A stretch of DNA of 64,000 bases from Amycolatopsis sp. EV170708-02-1 (lineage in GTDB: Bacteria > Actinomycetota > Actinomycetes > Mycobacteriales > Pseudonocardiaceae). The notes under the pieces are model-generated. The model did not search any database. It was not told the DNA's origin and worked only from the letters and a program-made list of their open reading frames with translations. Positions within the stretch are counted from its first letter, which is position 1, and each line of letters begins with the position of its first letter. The translations under genes were made by a program, and so were the position numbers. Location: positions 2,542,001 through 2,606,000 of the forward strand of contig NZ_CP092497.1 in assembly GCF_022479115.1 (NCBI RefSeq). The letters are read 5' to 3'. Positions 18,976 to 27,398 of the stretch are shown here, in pieces.

Positions 18976-19560
18976 GTGCGGCCGCGGTTCACCGTCCTTG
19001 CCGCGCTAGCAACAGGTATCGGACTCGGCCTCGCCGGGTGCGGGCAGCAGCCCGCGGTGACTTCCCACGCCAGACAAGAAGGTCTCGCGACGGTCAGCGC
19101 GTCGGAGGCCGACCCCACCTCCGCTTGGGCGGAGGCGTACTGCGGCGCGGCGGGCGGACTCGTCCGGACGCTGGCGACGCTGCCCAGCGTCGATCCGAGC
19201 ACGCCGCAACAGGCTTCGCGTACCTCCAGCGAGCTGATGCTCTCGGTGGTCGAAGGGCTGGATCGGACCTCCACCGCCCTCGAGAACCTCGGCCCGGCTC
19301 CGGTCGCCGGCGGTGACAACTCGCGGACGGCAGCCGTCGCCCAGCTCGCCGGTATCCGCGCCCGGGCAGCCGACGTCCGCCACCGTCTCGACTCCTCAGC
19401 AGACCCCGAGGCGACGAAAGCCGCGCTTCGCGACGCCAGGACGTCGCTCGACGAACTGGACCGCCTTGACCTTCTCAGGGGCCTTAACGACGTGCCTCAG
19501 CTCGCCGCGGCGAGCAGCCGGATCCCGGTCTGCCAGGAATTGGTCAAACAACCGCGCTGA
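18976..19560 (+). CDS. Putative lipoprotein, paralogue-like of the preceding gene
   Basis: 194 residues. Signal peptide with lipobox LAGC (Cys at about residue 20), then a helical domain starting WAEAYCGAAGGLVRTLATL and ending IPVCQELVKQ. The two domain cysteines sit as in the preceding lipoprotein. The GTG start has GGGAGG 7 nt upstream. Likely anchored on the outer face of the membrane; partner unknown. Confidence 0.75.
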   Translation: MRPRFTVLAALATGIGLGLAGCGQQPAVTSHARQEGLATVSASEADPTSAWAEAYCGAAGGLVRTLATLPSVDPSTPQQASRTSSELMLSVVEGLDRTSTALENLGPAPVAGGDNSRTAAVAQLAGIRARAADVRHRLDSSADPEATKAALRDARTSLDELDRLDLLRGLNDVPQLAAASSRIPVCQELVKQPR

Positions 19561-19612
19561 GTCAACGCCCGATCACTGGCCATGAGTCGAACTTGTGTTC
19601 TATTCTGTCCGG

Positions 19613-20206
19613 GTGGACGGGACGATCTCGCTCTTCTCGGCGGAGGCGAGCGGGCCCGTGCTCGCCGACCTCGCCGGAGTGCTGTGCGGGCCCGGGCGGA
19701 TGACGGGTTTCGGGCGGACGGCCGCGCGGCTGTCCGCCGTGGTCGACGAGCCCTGGCGAGCGGGTGCCCTCGCCAGGGAATGCCGTCGGCGCGGTGTCCA
19801 GGTGCAGGTCTCGGTCGCCGAATGCGGGCGGCCACTCGTGAGAACGCCGTTCCGGGTCGATCTGCTGCCGCTGGAGCAGCACTGGAGCCGTGGTGAAGAG
19901 AAGGTGCTGCCGGAGGGCTTCCGGCTCGACGGGGCGATGTTGAGGATGTGGGCGCTGGCGGCGGGCAGTCCCCAGGGCAACGGCTACCTGCTCGCGCTCG
20001 ATCCGGCGGCGCCGGAGACGCACGAGCGGCTGATCACGGCGCTCGCGCGGCTCGGCGTGCCCGCCAAGGTGCAGAAGGGGGAAGACGCGCTGCTCCGGGT
20101 CACCGGGCGGCGCCGGCTCGCGCACGTCCTCGAGCTGATCGGGGACGCGCCCGCAGGGGCCGAGCCCGCTTGGCCGAGCCTGGTGCCCGTCGTCCGGGCC
20201 GTCTGA
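19613..20206 (+). CDS. WhiA-like LAGLIDADG-fold protein lacking the DNA-binding C-terminus (Rv3647c position)
   Basis: 197 residues. Its order of motifs follows the N-terminal homing-endonuclease-like half of WhiA: ADLAGVLCGPGRM, a ligand-like middle, then DGAMLRMWALAAGSPQGNGY and HERLITALARLGVPAKVQ and RRLAHVLELIGD. The WhiA helix-turn-helix is absent and no endonuclease acidic pair is evident, so it is probably a protein- or ligand-binding derivative. It corresponds in neighbourhood to M. tuberculosis Rv3647c, near topA. TATTCT (19601-19606) lies 6 nt before the GTG at 19613, indicating a leaderless mRNA; a GTG at 19595 is the alternative. The family link is by eye and needs a profile search. 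Confidence 0.6.
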   Translation: MDGTISLFSAEASGPVLADLAGVLCGPGRMTGFGRTAARLSAVVDEPWRAGALARECRRRGVQVQVSVAECGRPLVRTPFRVDLLPLEQHWSRGEEKVLPEGFRLDGAMLRMWALAAGSPQGNGYLLALDPAAPETHERLITALARLGVPAKVQKGEDALLRVTGRRRLAHVLELIGDAPAGAEPAWPSLVPVVRAV

Positions 20207-20209
20207 CGC

Positions 20210-20253
20210 TCGTGAGTGATAATGACGGTTCTAACCGTCCCTGCCACTCACGA
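20210..20253. repeat. 44-bp palindromic intergenic repeat (family A, copy 1)
   Basis: Begins TCGTGAGTG and ends CACTCACGA, with core GACGGTTCTAACCGTC. It is slightly degenerate next to the copies at 43589 and 49131, which have the same length and ends. It starts 3 nt after a stop codon, as a terminator would. Confidence 0.85.
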
Positions 20254-20395
20254 GGACGTGGCACCGCACTCACGTGATCGAAGCCGTAACTCGCGTGATC
20301 AGCGGCGGAACACTCGAGTGCGGCCTCCAGTCGCGCGAGTTACGTCCCTGAGCACGCGAGTCACGCCTCCGCCCACGCCGCGCCTGTGTTCCCAG
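20254..20395. repeat. Cluster of decayed ACTCGCGTGATC-like motifs
   Basis: Short related units occur in both orientations: CACTCACGTGATC, AACTCGCGTGATC, CACTCGAGTG, GCGCGAGTTACG and CACGCGAGTCACG. They look like remnants of palindromic repeats. No gene is seen. Confidence 0.4.
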
Positions 20396-20448
20396 TCCGT
20401 GAAGGCCTCCTTGAGGGACCCAGGGTCCCTCAAGGAGGCCTTCACGGA
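20396..20448. repeat. 53-bp perfect palindrome (family B)
   Basis: Two perfect 26-bp arms (20396-20421, 20423-20448) around a single A. The arm contains GTGAAGGCCTCCTTGAGGGA. It lies between convergent genes (WhiA-like, protease) and can act as a bidirectional terminator. Confidence 0.85.
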
Positions 20449-20477
20449 CACGGTTGGCACTCGGTGAGGAGGAAAGG

Positions 20478-21290
20478 TCAGGGCTTCGGCGCCCGGCAGT
20501 TCGGGTTCGCGAGGTCGAGTTCACTGTGCGAAAGGCAGGAGGTCAGCTGGTAGGTCTGCTGCCCGTAGTTGATGCCCTGCCGCACGGTCACGTTCCCGGC
20601 CGCGTCGACCTCGCACGGGTTGTTCATCGTGCACCGCTGGCCGCTTTCGTTGCCGGTGTTGTTGACGCCGACGACCTTCCCGGTCGAGGTCTCGATGATG
20701 GGCGACCCCGAGGTTCCGCCGATCGTCTTGCACGCCGAGGTGTACCTGATCGAGTCCTTCCAGACCCAGTTCGCCTCGCGGAGTTCGTGCACGAAGCCGT
20801 CGACGTTGCAGGAGTAGATCTTCTTCCAATACCCCGAGACCACGTCCATCGCGATACCCGCCGACGGACGGGTGGACGAGAGCGTCAGCGGGGCGATGCC
20901 GTACCTCGACTTGATCTTGGCGTAGCTCGTGTCGAGCTGGTAGAGCGAGACATCGGTGTCGGTCATCGTGGCGTAGAGCAGCTTCTTCGCCTTGAGGGTG
21001 CCCAGTGACGAGCGGCCGTCCTTGGACAGCAGGCTGAAGGTCCGTGACGAAGGCTTGTCGACGATTACTTCCCCGGGGTCCGGGAAACCTTCTTGCAGGC
21101 AATGCCCGTTGGAAAGGACGAGGGCGGGGTCGTCGAGGCTCGCCTCGGGCGGTTTGACCACCGACCCGGAGCAGTTCGACAACGCCACCGTTCCGGCGAA
21201 GGTGGTCGTGGCCGCTTCCGCCGGTGCGGTTCCGACCAGGGCGGACGCGGTCAGCATGGCGAACAGTGTGCCGAGGAGTCGTCGGGTCAC
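20478..21290 (-). CDS. Secreted trypsin-like serine protease (S1/V8-like)
   Basis: 270 residues with a signal peptide (cleavage after AEA near residue 27). The catalytic triad is visible as SNGHC (His), DTDVSLYQL (Asp) and GGTSGSPI (Ser). Several cysteines (NCSG, GHC, SCNV, SACK, RCTM, PCEV, SCLS, NCRA) suggest disulfides. GTG start at 21290 with AAAGGA upstream. Probably an extracellular endopeptidase; the substrate is unknown. It sits alone, convergent with the WhiA-like gene and divergent from topA. Confidence 0.85.
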   Translation of the reverse strand: MTRRLLGTLFAMLTASALVGTAPAEAATTTFAGTVALSNCSGSVVKPPEASLDDPALVLSNGHCLQEGFPDPGEVIVDKPSSRTFSLLSKDGRSSLGTLKAKKLLYATMTDTDVSLYQLDTSYAKIKSRYGIAPLTLSSTRPSAGIAMDVVSGYWKKIYSCNVDGFVHELREANWVWKDSIRYTSACKTIGGTSGSPIIETSTGKVVGVNNTGNESGQRCTMNNPCEVDAAGNVTVRQGINYGQQTYQLTSCLSHSELDLANPNCRAPKP

Positions 21291-21558
21291 GTGGAGTCCT
21301 TTCGGGTCGGCGTGGACATCAAGTGAAGCGTTGGCGGGTGGGAGCCACCACCGTCGAACGGAGGGTGTTCACCCCGTCACGCGGGACCCCAGGCGGACGT
21401 GTCCGACATCACGTGCTAGGTGTTGAAAGGAAACATCGACGAGGTCAGCGGCGATGCGCTGGACACACGATCGGCGGCGTGTTGCACCACCTAGCCGTGG
21501 TCCTGGCGGTGCGAGCGTGCACACTGACGGGTCGAGAGGCGGCGCGAAGGCGCCGAAG

Positions 21559-24456
21559 ATGAGCGGAGAGCAGGACAGCGTGGCAGGAGCACGGACGAAG
21601 AAGACCGCGGCGTCGGACGACGGCGCGGGCCGTCGTCGGCTGGTGATCGTCGAGTCGCCGACCAAGGCCCGCAAGATCGCCCCGTACCTCGGCGGTAACT
21701 ACGTCGTGGAGTCCTCCGTCGGACACATCCGCGACCTTCCCCGCGGCGCGGCCGACGTGCCCGCCCAGTACAAGGGCGAGTCGTGGGCGCGGCTGGGTGT
21801 CGACGTCGACAACGACTTCAAGGCGCTCTACGTCGTCACGCCGGACAAGAAGTCCAAGGTCACGGAGCTGAAGGGCCTGCTGAAGGACGTCGACGAGCTC
21901 TACCTCGCCACGGACCCCGACCGCGAGGGCGAGGCCATCGCGTGGCATCTGCTGGAGACGCTCAAGCCGAAGGTCCCGGTGCGCCGGATGGTCTTCCACG
22001 AGGTCACCGAGCAGGCGATCCGTGCCGCGGCCGACAGCACCCGTGAGCTCGACGGCGACCTCGTCGACGCGCAGGAGACCCGCCGCATCCTGGACCGGCT
22101 CTACGGCTACGAGGTCTCGCCCGTGCTGTGGAAGAAGGTCATGCCGAAGCTCTCGGCGGGCCGTGTGCAGTCCGTGGCGACCAGGATCGTGGTCGAGCGG
22201 GAGCGCGAGCGCATGCGCTTCACCTCGGCGTCGTACTGGGACATCTCGGCGACGATGGACGCCGGCGCCGACGCGTCGCCGCGCAACTTCCCGGCCAGGA
22301 TGATCGCCGTCGACGGCGCGCGTCTGGCCACCGGCCGTGACTTCGGCTCGGACGGGCAGCTCAAGGCTTCCAACAACGAGATCCGCGTGCTGGCCGAGGC
22401 CGACGCCGTCCGGCTCGCCGAGGCGCTGAAGAACCGCGACTTCAAGGTCGCGAGCGTCGAGGAGAAGCCGTACACGCGGAAGCCGTACGCGCCCTTCATG
22501 ACCTCGACCCTGCAGCAGGAGGCGGGCCGCAAGCTGCGGTTCACCTCCGAGCGCACCATGCGGATCGCGCAGAAGCTGTACGAGAACGGGTACATCACTT
22601 ATATGCGTACCGACTCCACGACGCTGTCGGAGTCGGCGATCTCGGCGGCGCGCAGCCAGGCGACGCAGCTGTACGGCAAGGAATACGTCTCGCCGTCGCC
22701 TCGCCAGTACACCCGCAAGGTGAAGAACGCGCAGGAAGCCCACGAGGCGATCCGTCCCTCGGGCGAGGTCTTCCGCACGCCGGGCCAGGTCGCGAAGGAT
22801 CTGGACACCGACGAGTACCGCCTTTACGAGATGATCTGGCAGCGCACGATCGCGTCGCAGATGGCGGACGCGAAGGGCACCACGATGTCGGTGCGCATCG
22901 TCGGCACCGCCACCAGCGGCGAGGAGGTCACGTTCGCCTCTTCGGGCCGCACGATCACCTTCGCCGGGTTCCTCAAGGCGTACGTCGAGGCCGTCGACAC
23001 CGAGAGCGGTGGCGAGGCGGACGACAAGCAGAGCCGCCTGCCGCAGCTGGTCAAGGACCAGGCGCTGACCGCGACCGAGCTGAGCCCGGACGGGCACACC
23101 ACGTCGCCGCCGGCGCGCTACTCGGAGCCGAGCCTGGTCAGCAAGCTCGAAGAGCTGGGCATCGGCCGCCCGTCGACGTACGCGTCGATCATCAAGACCA
23201 TCCAGGACCGCGGCTACGTGTGGAAGAAGGGTTCCGCGCTGGTGCCCTCCTGGGTCGCGTTCGCCGTGATCGGCCTGATGGAGCGGCATTTCGAGCGGCT
23301 GGTCGACTACGACTTCACCGCCGGCATGGAGGACGAGCTCGACCGCATCGCCGCCGGTGACGAGCACCGGACGCAGTGGCTGTCGAAGTTCTACTTCGGC
23401 GGCGACATGGGCGTCGACGGTTCCGTCGGCCGTCTCGGCGGGCTGAAGAAGCTGGTCGGCTCGGGCGTCGAGGACATCGACGCCCGCGAGATCAACTCGA
23501 TCCCGCTGTTCAGCGACGCCGACGGGCACACCGTCGTCGTGCGCGTCGGCCGGTACGGCCCGTACCTCGAGCGTGAGGTGGACGGGACGTCGCAGCGGGC
23601 GAACCTGCCCGAGGACCTGCCGCCGGACGAGCTGACCCAGGACATCGCGGAGAAGCTCTTCGCGACGCCGCAGGAAGGCCGTGTGCTCGGCAAGGACCCG
23701 GTCAGCGGGCACGAGATCGTGGCGAAGGAAGGCCGCTTCGGCCCGTACGTCACCGAGCTCCTGCCCGAGCCGGAGCCGCTTCCCGAAGGCGCCACCGCCG
23801 CGCAGAAGAAGGCCGCGAAGGCGAAGCAGCCGAAGCCGCGGACGGGTTCGCTGTTCAAGTCGATGTCGATCGAGACGATGACTCTCGAAGACGCGCTGAA
23901 GCTGCTCTCGCTGCCGCGCGTGGTCGGCAAGGACCCGGAATCCGGCGACGAGATCACCGCGCAGAACGGGCGCTACGGGCCGTACCTGAAGAAGGGCACG
24001 GACTCGCGTTCGCTCACCACCGAGGACCAGCTGTTCTCGATCACGCTCGAAGAGGCGCTGAAGATCTACTCGGAGCCGAAGCAGCGTGGCCGGTCCGCGA
24101 CCGCGAAGCCGCCGCTGAAGGAACTGGGCGACGACCCGGTGTCCGGTAAGCCGATGGTGGTCAAGGACGGCCGCTTCGGTCCGTACGTGACCGACGGCGA
24201 GTACAACGCGACGCTGCGGAAGTCGGACAGCATCGAGGAGCTGACCGCCGAGCGCGGCGCCGAGCTGCTGGCGGAGAAGCGCGCGAAGGGCCCGGCGCCC
24301 AAGCGCAAGGCTCCGGCACGGAAGACGGCGGCGTCGAAGACGACGGCCACCAAGACGACCGCGGCGAAGAAGACCACGGCGACCAAGGCCGCCGGGACCA
24401 AGACCGCGGCGGCGAAGAAGCCCTCGACCCGCTCGACGGCTACGAAAACAAAGTAG
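21559..24456 (+). CDS. topA: DNA topoisomerase I
   Basis: Type IA topoisomerase of 965 residues. TOPRIM domain at the N-terminus (LVIVESPTKARKIAPYLG; DPDREGEAIAWHL), active-site Tyr348 in ITYMRTDST, then four C-terminal GR(Y/F)GPY repeats instead of zinc fingers. It ends in a Lys/Ala/Thr-rich basic tail of about 60 residues, as is typical of actinobacteria, where the tail aids processivity. It relaxes negative supercoils and is normally essential. The ATG at 21559 follows GAAGG; the GTG at 21580 with AGGA upstream is an alternative. The 268-bp spacer upstream holds the divergent promoters of topA and the protease. Confidence 0.96.
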   Translation: MSGEQDSVAGARTKKTAASDDGAGRRRLVIVESPTKARKIAPYLGGNYVVESSVGHIRDLPRGAADVPAQYKGESWARLGVDVDNDFKALYVVTPDKKSKVTELKGLLKDVDELYLATDPDREGEAIAWHLLETLKPKVPVRRMVFHEVTEQAIRAAADSTRELDGDLVDAQETRRILDRLYGYEVSPVLWKKVMPKLSAGRVQSVATRIVVERERERMRFTSASYWDISATMDAGADASPRNFPARMIAVDGARLATGRDFGSDGQLKASNNEIRVLAEADAVRLAEALKNRDFKVASVEEKPYTRKPYAPFMTSTLQQEAGRKLRFTSERTMRIAQKLYENGYITYMRTDSTTLSESAISAARSQATQLYGKEYVSPSPRQYTRKVKNAQEAHEAIRPSGEVFRTPGQVAKDLDTDEYRLYEMIWQRTIASQMADAKGTTMSVRIVGTATSGEEVTFASSGRTITFAGFLKAYVEAVDTESGGEADDKQSRLPQLVKDQALTATELSPDGHTTSPPARYSEPSLVSKLEELGIGRPSTYASIIKTIQDRGYVWKKGSALVPSWVAFAVIGLMERHFERLVDYDFTAGMEDELDRIAAGDEHRTQWLSKFYFGGDMGVDGSVGRLGGLKKLVGSGVEDIDAREINSIPLFSDADGHTVVVRVGRYGPYLEREVDGTSQRANLPEDLPPDELTQDIAEKLFATPQEGRVLGKDPVSGHEIVAKEGRFGPYVTELLPEPEPLPEGATAAQKKAAKAKQPKPRTGSLFKSMSIETMTLEDALKLLSLPRVVGKDPESGDEITAQNGRYGPYLKKGTDSRSLTTEDQLFSITLEEALKIYSEPKQRGRSATAKPPLKELGDDPVSGKPMVVKDGRFGPYVTDGEYNATLRKSDSIEELTAERGAELLAEKRAKGPAPKRKAPARKTAASKTTATKTTAAKKTTATKAAGTKTAAAKKPSTRSTATKTK

Positions 24457-24460
24457 CTCT

Positions 24461-24519
24461 GAGCGCTATGAACGGGCCGTTCCTGGCAAATCTCGCAAGG
24501 AACGGCCCGTTCGGCGCTC
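24461..24519. terminator. Bidirectional terminator between topA and carboxylesterase
   Basis: Inner arms 24470-24484 and 24498-24512 pair perfectly over 15 bp (GAACGGGCCGTTCCT); outer GAGCGC/GCGCTC (24461-24466, 24514-24519) extend the stem. It lies 4 nt after topA and 2 nt before the end of the convergent esterase gene. Confidence 0.85.
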
Positions 24520-24520
24520 G

Positions 24521-26038
24521 TCAGGAGCGAAGGCCCGCCCAGAAGCCGCACCGGTGATCGGCCGCATGAGCGACCGGACGGATCGCGTCCGGCGCGAGCG
24601 ACAGCACGACATCCCGATCCCAGCGGGGTGACCCTGGCGAGTTCGGGTCACCCGTGCGCATGAACGCGGTCCAGTACGCGATCATCTGCTCCGAAAGGCG
24701 TCGCTGCGCCTCGTCCAGCGACTGTTCGACCCCGCTGAGCTCGAACAGATAGACCAGATCGAGGGCGTGCGCCGCGCCGTGCGGCACCGTGGGAACGTCG
24801 TTTCCGTTGACGTTGGGCGCGTTCTTGTCGTCGAACTCGTAGGAGTGCACCGGAGTGCGCCGCGAAAGCAGCCTGTTCCCCTCGGCCGTCGGGCAGGCCC
24901 ATGACCGGTCCGTGGTGACCGTCGCCCAGGCCAGGGCGGGCGAAAGGTAGTCGCGCGACGGGTATTCGGCCGCGACCTCGTCCGCGTGCTCGCCGAACGT
25001 CTTGCGCAGGAACTCCTGATAGCGCTCCTCGGTGATCGGCTTGAGCTTCTCGACACCGGCGATGAACGCGCGCATCTCGTCGTGCGTGCCGCCCGAAATC
25101 ACCGGCACCCGGTGGAAAGCCCCACGCCGCACGGCTTTCGCCGGGTCGAGCGGGAGCAGCGGGGTCCCGTAGGTCAGGTGGTTGGCGAAGGTCTGGTTGT
25201 CCTTCATCAGCTCGGCGGCCGGAAGACGCCGCAGGCAACCGAGCGCGTCCGGGCCGTCGCAGCCGTGGCTCGCGGCCACCGCCGCACCGTCGGCTTCCGT
25301 TTTCGCGAGCGGCGAGTACGGGGTCTGCGCGGGCTGATTCGGGATGAGACCGCCGGGAGGCCAGTTCAGCAGGCACGAGCCGGACATGATCGCGGCCTTG
25401 TGGAACAGGCCGGCCGCGGCGGGTGAGGTGAGCAGCGCGCAGGTGCTCATCCCGCCGGACGACTGTCCCGCCACCGTCACGTTCCGCGGGTCGCCGCCGA
25501 ACGCGGCGATGTTGCGCTGGGTCCAGCGCAGCGCGGAAAGCTGGTCCATGAGTCCGAAATCGCCGGACCCCGCGAGCCCGGGAAGGCCGAAGTAGCCGAA
25601 GACGCCGAGCCGGTAGTTCGTCGTCACCACGACGACGTCGCCCTGATCCGCCAGCCGCTGCGCGCCGTAAAAGCTTCCCGCGTCCATGGTGTAGCCGCCG
25701 CCGTGCAGCCAGACCAGCACCGGCAGCCGCCGGTTCCCCGCGTCGCGCGGCACGGTGACGTTCAGGAAAAGACAGTCTTCGGCGCTGTCCGGCAGATACT
25801 GGGTGCAGGCGGGGCCGGGTTTCGTCGCGTCGGCGACGTCCTTCCATGGTTCGGGCGGTCGCGGCGGCTTCCAGCGATCCTCGCCGACGGGTGGTGCGGC
25901 GAACCTGATCCCGTCGAACGTCCGGACCGGCCCGGAGTCCTTCCCACGGACCGGACCGGCGTCGGTGCGCACGACGAGCGGATCCGCGGGGGCGACGATC
26001 GTGAGAAGGCCGGTGACGATGGCCAGCAGAAGATGCAT
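24521..26038 (-). CDS. Secreted carboxylesterase type B
   Basis: 505-residue alpha/beta hydrolase of the carboxylesterase/lipase B family. It has a signal peptide (MHLLLAIVTGLLTIVAP), the paired Cys motif EDCLFLNV, oxyanion hole HGGGY, nucleophile Ser in GQSSGG and catalytic His in PHGAAHALDL. Four other Cys in the middle (SGSCLL, HGCDGPDALGCL) could form disulfides. The ATG at 26038 has AAAGGA 8 nt upstream; in-frame sequence above it belongs to another frame of the membrane-protein gene. It follows that gene by 11 nt, so the two may share one mRNA under the TetR regulator. Confidence 0.9.
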   Translation of the reverse strand: MHLLLAIVTGLLTIVAPADPLVVRTDAGPVRGKDSGPVRTFDGIRFAAPPVGEDRWKPPRPPEPWKDVADATKPGPACTQYLPDSAEDCLFLNVTVPRDAGNRRLPVLVWLHGGGYTMDAGSFYGAQRLADQGDVVVVTTNYRLGVFGYFGLPGLAGSGDFGLMDQLSALRWTQRNIAAFGGDPRNVTVAGQSSGGMSTCALLTSPAAAGLFHKAAIMSGSCLLNWPPGGLIPNQPAQTPYSPLAKTEADGAAVAASHGCDGPDALGCLRRLPAAELMKDNQTFANHLTYGTPLLPLDPAKAVRRGAFHRVPVISGGTHDEMRAFIAGVEKLKPITEERYQEFLRKTFGEHADEVAAEYPSRDYLSPALAWATVTTDRSWACPTAEGNRLLSRRTPVHSYEFDDKNAPNVNGNDVPTVPHGAAHALDLVYLFELSGVEQSLDEAQRRLSEQMIAYWTAFMRTGDPNSPGSPRWDRDVVLSLAPDAIRPVAHAADHRCGFWAGLRS

Positions 26039-26049
26039 GAGAGGTCCTT

Positions 26050-26676
26050 TCAGGAGGCCGCGAGACGGCGCCAGAGCCCGACGCGGCGGAAATAGAGGTG
26101 TTGCAGTACCTGCACGGCGACGAACGTGACGCCGTACAGCGCGGTGCCGAGAGCCGGCACGGAGTCGACGGGCAGCGTGTACGCCAGCAGGACGCGTCCG
26201 GCGGCGTCGGCGATCAGGGCGACACCCCACAGGACGGTCGCGACCCGCCAGGCACGCCGGAACCACGCGTGCCGCGGCCACAGCTCGTCCCATTCGCCGG
26301 CGCGCAGCGAGTCCGCGAAACGGCTCTTCGCGACCATCGAGCGGGCCATGCCGAACGCGAGCGGCCTGGCGAACAGCAGCGAGACCAGGAAACCGGCGCC
26401 GATCGCCCCGGTGACCCAGCCCGCCTTCGCCACCATGAACCGGGGACTGCCGGTGACGAACGAGACGCCGACGCTGATCGCGAAGATCGTCAGCACGAAG
26501 ATCGCGAGCGTGTCGATCTTCCGCCGGCGGATCGCCCGGTAGAGGACGAAGAGCACGGTCGGCAGGGCGCAGAGGGCGAGAGCGAAAAGCGGGCTGACGC
26601 CGAAGCCGCGAAGCACGTAGTACCCCGCGACGGGCACGACGACTTCGAGCAGCACCACACCCCACTGCCGGATCAC
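26050..26676 (-). CDS. VC0807-like integral membrane protein
   Basis: 208 residues with about five to six membrane segments (8-25, 30-47, 56-75, 86-105, 142-160, 172-190). It resembles the VC0807 family of uncharacterised membrane proteins (FARPLAFGMAR is a typical stretch). GTG start at 26676; AGGAGG lies within the end of the tetR gene 10 nt upstream, so it is cotranscribed with and regulated by that TetR protein. Confidence 0.7.
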   Translation of the reverse strand: MIRQWGVVLLEVVVPVAGYYVLRGFGVSPLFALALCALPTVLFVLYRAIRRRKIDTLAIFVLTIFAISVGVSFVTGSPRFMVAKAGWVTGAIGAGFLVSLLFARPLAFGMARSMVAKSRFADSLRAGEWDELWPRHAWFRRAWRVATVLWGVALIADAAGRVLLAYTLPVDSVPALGTALYGVTFVAVQVLQHLYFRRVGLWRRLAAS

Positions 26677-26680
26677 GGGA

Positions 26681-27271
26681 TCACTGCCTCCTGGTCGCGA
26701 GCTCGAAGAGGGTCACCAGTTCGGCCGCGTAGGTGGCGAGATCCAGCTCCGGGGTGCCGGCGAGCAGGAACACCGGGCCCTCCACCGAACGCCGGATGGT
26801 CGTCGCCATCACGTGAACGTCGAATTCGCGGAACTCACCCGATTCCTGGCCCCAGCGCAGGATGCGTTCGACCGGTTCCAACGCCGCTCGCTCGCTCGCC
26901 GGGTCGTAGTCGAGCGCGCCGCCGAGGAAGATGTTCAGCAACGCCCGCATGCGCGTCGGCTGTGCGGCGGCGAACTCCAGATTCGCCTCCAGGTACGTCC
27001 GCAGCGCCGCGCTCGCCGACGCGGGCTCGCTCATCCGCTCGGCCATGAACGCGCCGATCTCGCGGAAGACGTCTTCGAGGACCGTGCGGACGAGTTCCTC
27101 CTTGTTCGCGAAGTGGTACGAGATGAGGCCGGTGCTCGAAAGCTTCGCCTGTTTAGCGATCTGGGCGAACGACGCGCGGGTGTAGCCGAGCTCCGCGATC
27201 GTCTCGATGGCCGCGGCCACGATCTGTGCCCGTCTCGCACTCTCGGTGAACGTCTTCGCTTTTGCTTGCAT
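26681..27271 (-). CDS. TetR-family transcriptional regulator
   Basis: 196 residues. The N-terminal TetR helix-turn-helix covers about residues 10-55 (FAQIAKQAKLSSTGLISYHF); the C-terminal ligand domain is diverse. The ATG at 27271 has no ribosome site. A TATTTT box (27278-27283) ends 6 nt upstream, so translation probably begins on a leaderless mRNA. The palindrome next to that box is the likely autoregulatory operator. Controls itself, the membrane protein and probably the esterase; it may also affect the divergent EspG-like cassette. Confidence 0.88.
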   Translation of the reverse strand: MQAKAKTFTESARRAQIVAAAIETIAELGYTRASFAQIAKQAKLSSTGLISYHFANKEELVRTVLEDVFREIGAFMAERMSEPASASAALRTYLEANLEFAAAQPTRMRALLNIFLGGALDYDPASERAALEPVERILRWGQESGEFREFDVHVMATTIRRSVEGPVFLLAGTPELDLATYAAELVTLFELATRRQ

Positions 27272-27283
27272 GAGCAAAAAATA

Positions 27284-27295
27284 GCTCGGCCGAGC
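27284..27295. promoter_or_regulatory. Candidate TetR operator GCTCGGCCGAGC
   Basis: A 12-bp perfect palindrome abuts the -10-like TATTTT (27278-27283, minus strand) of the tetR gene, inside the spacer of the promoter. A second imperfect inverted repeat TTTGCT/AGCAAA flanks the start codon. Binding here would block transcription. Confidence 0.55.
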
Positions 27296-27398
27296 AAATC
27301 CGTCCACCGGCAACCGCTCACCGACCGCTCGCCGAACCGCCTCACCCGTTCGAACAAAAGTTCTAAAAATTGTCGGTACCAGGGTGTTCAATGGTCAG

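Noticed and set aside
21445..23712. A 755-codon minus-strand open frame across topA
   Set aside because: Antisense shadow of topA with Arg/Leu/Val-rich product and no recognisable domain.
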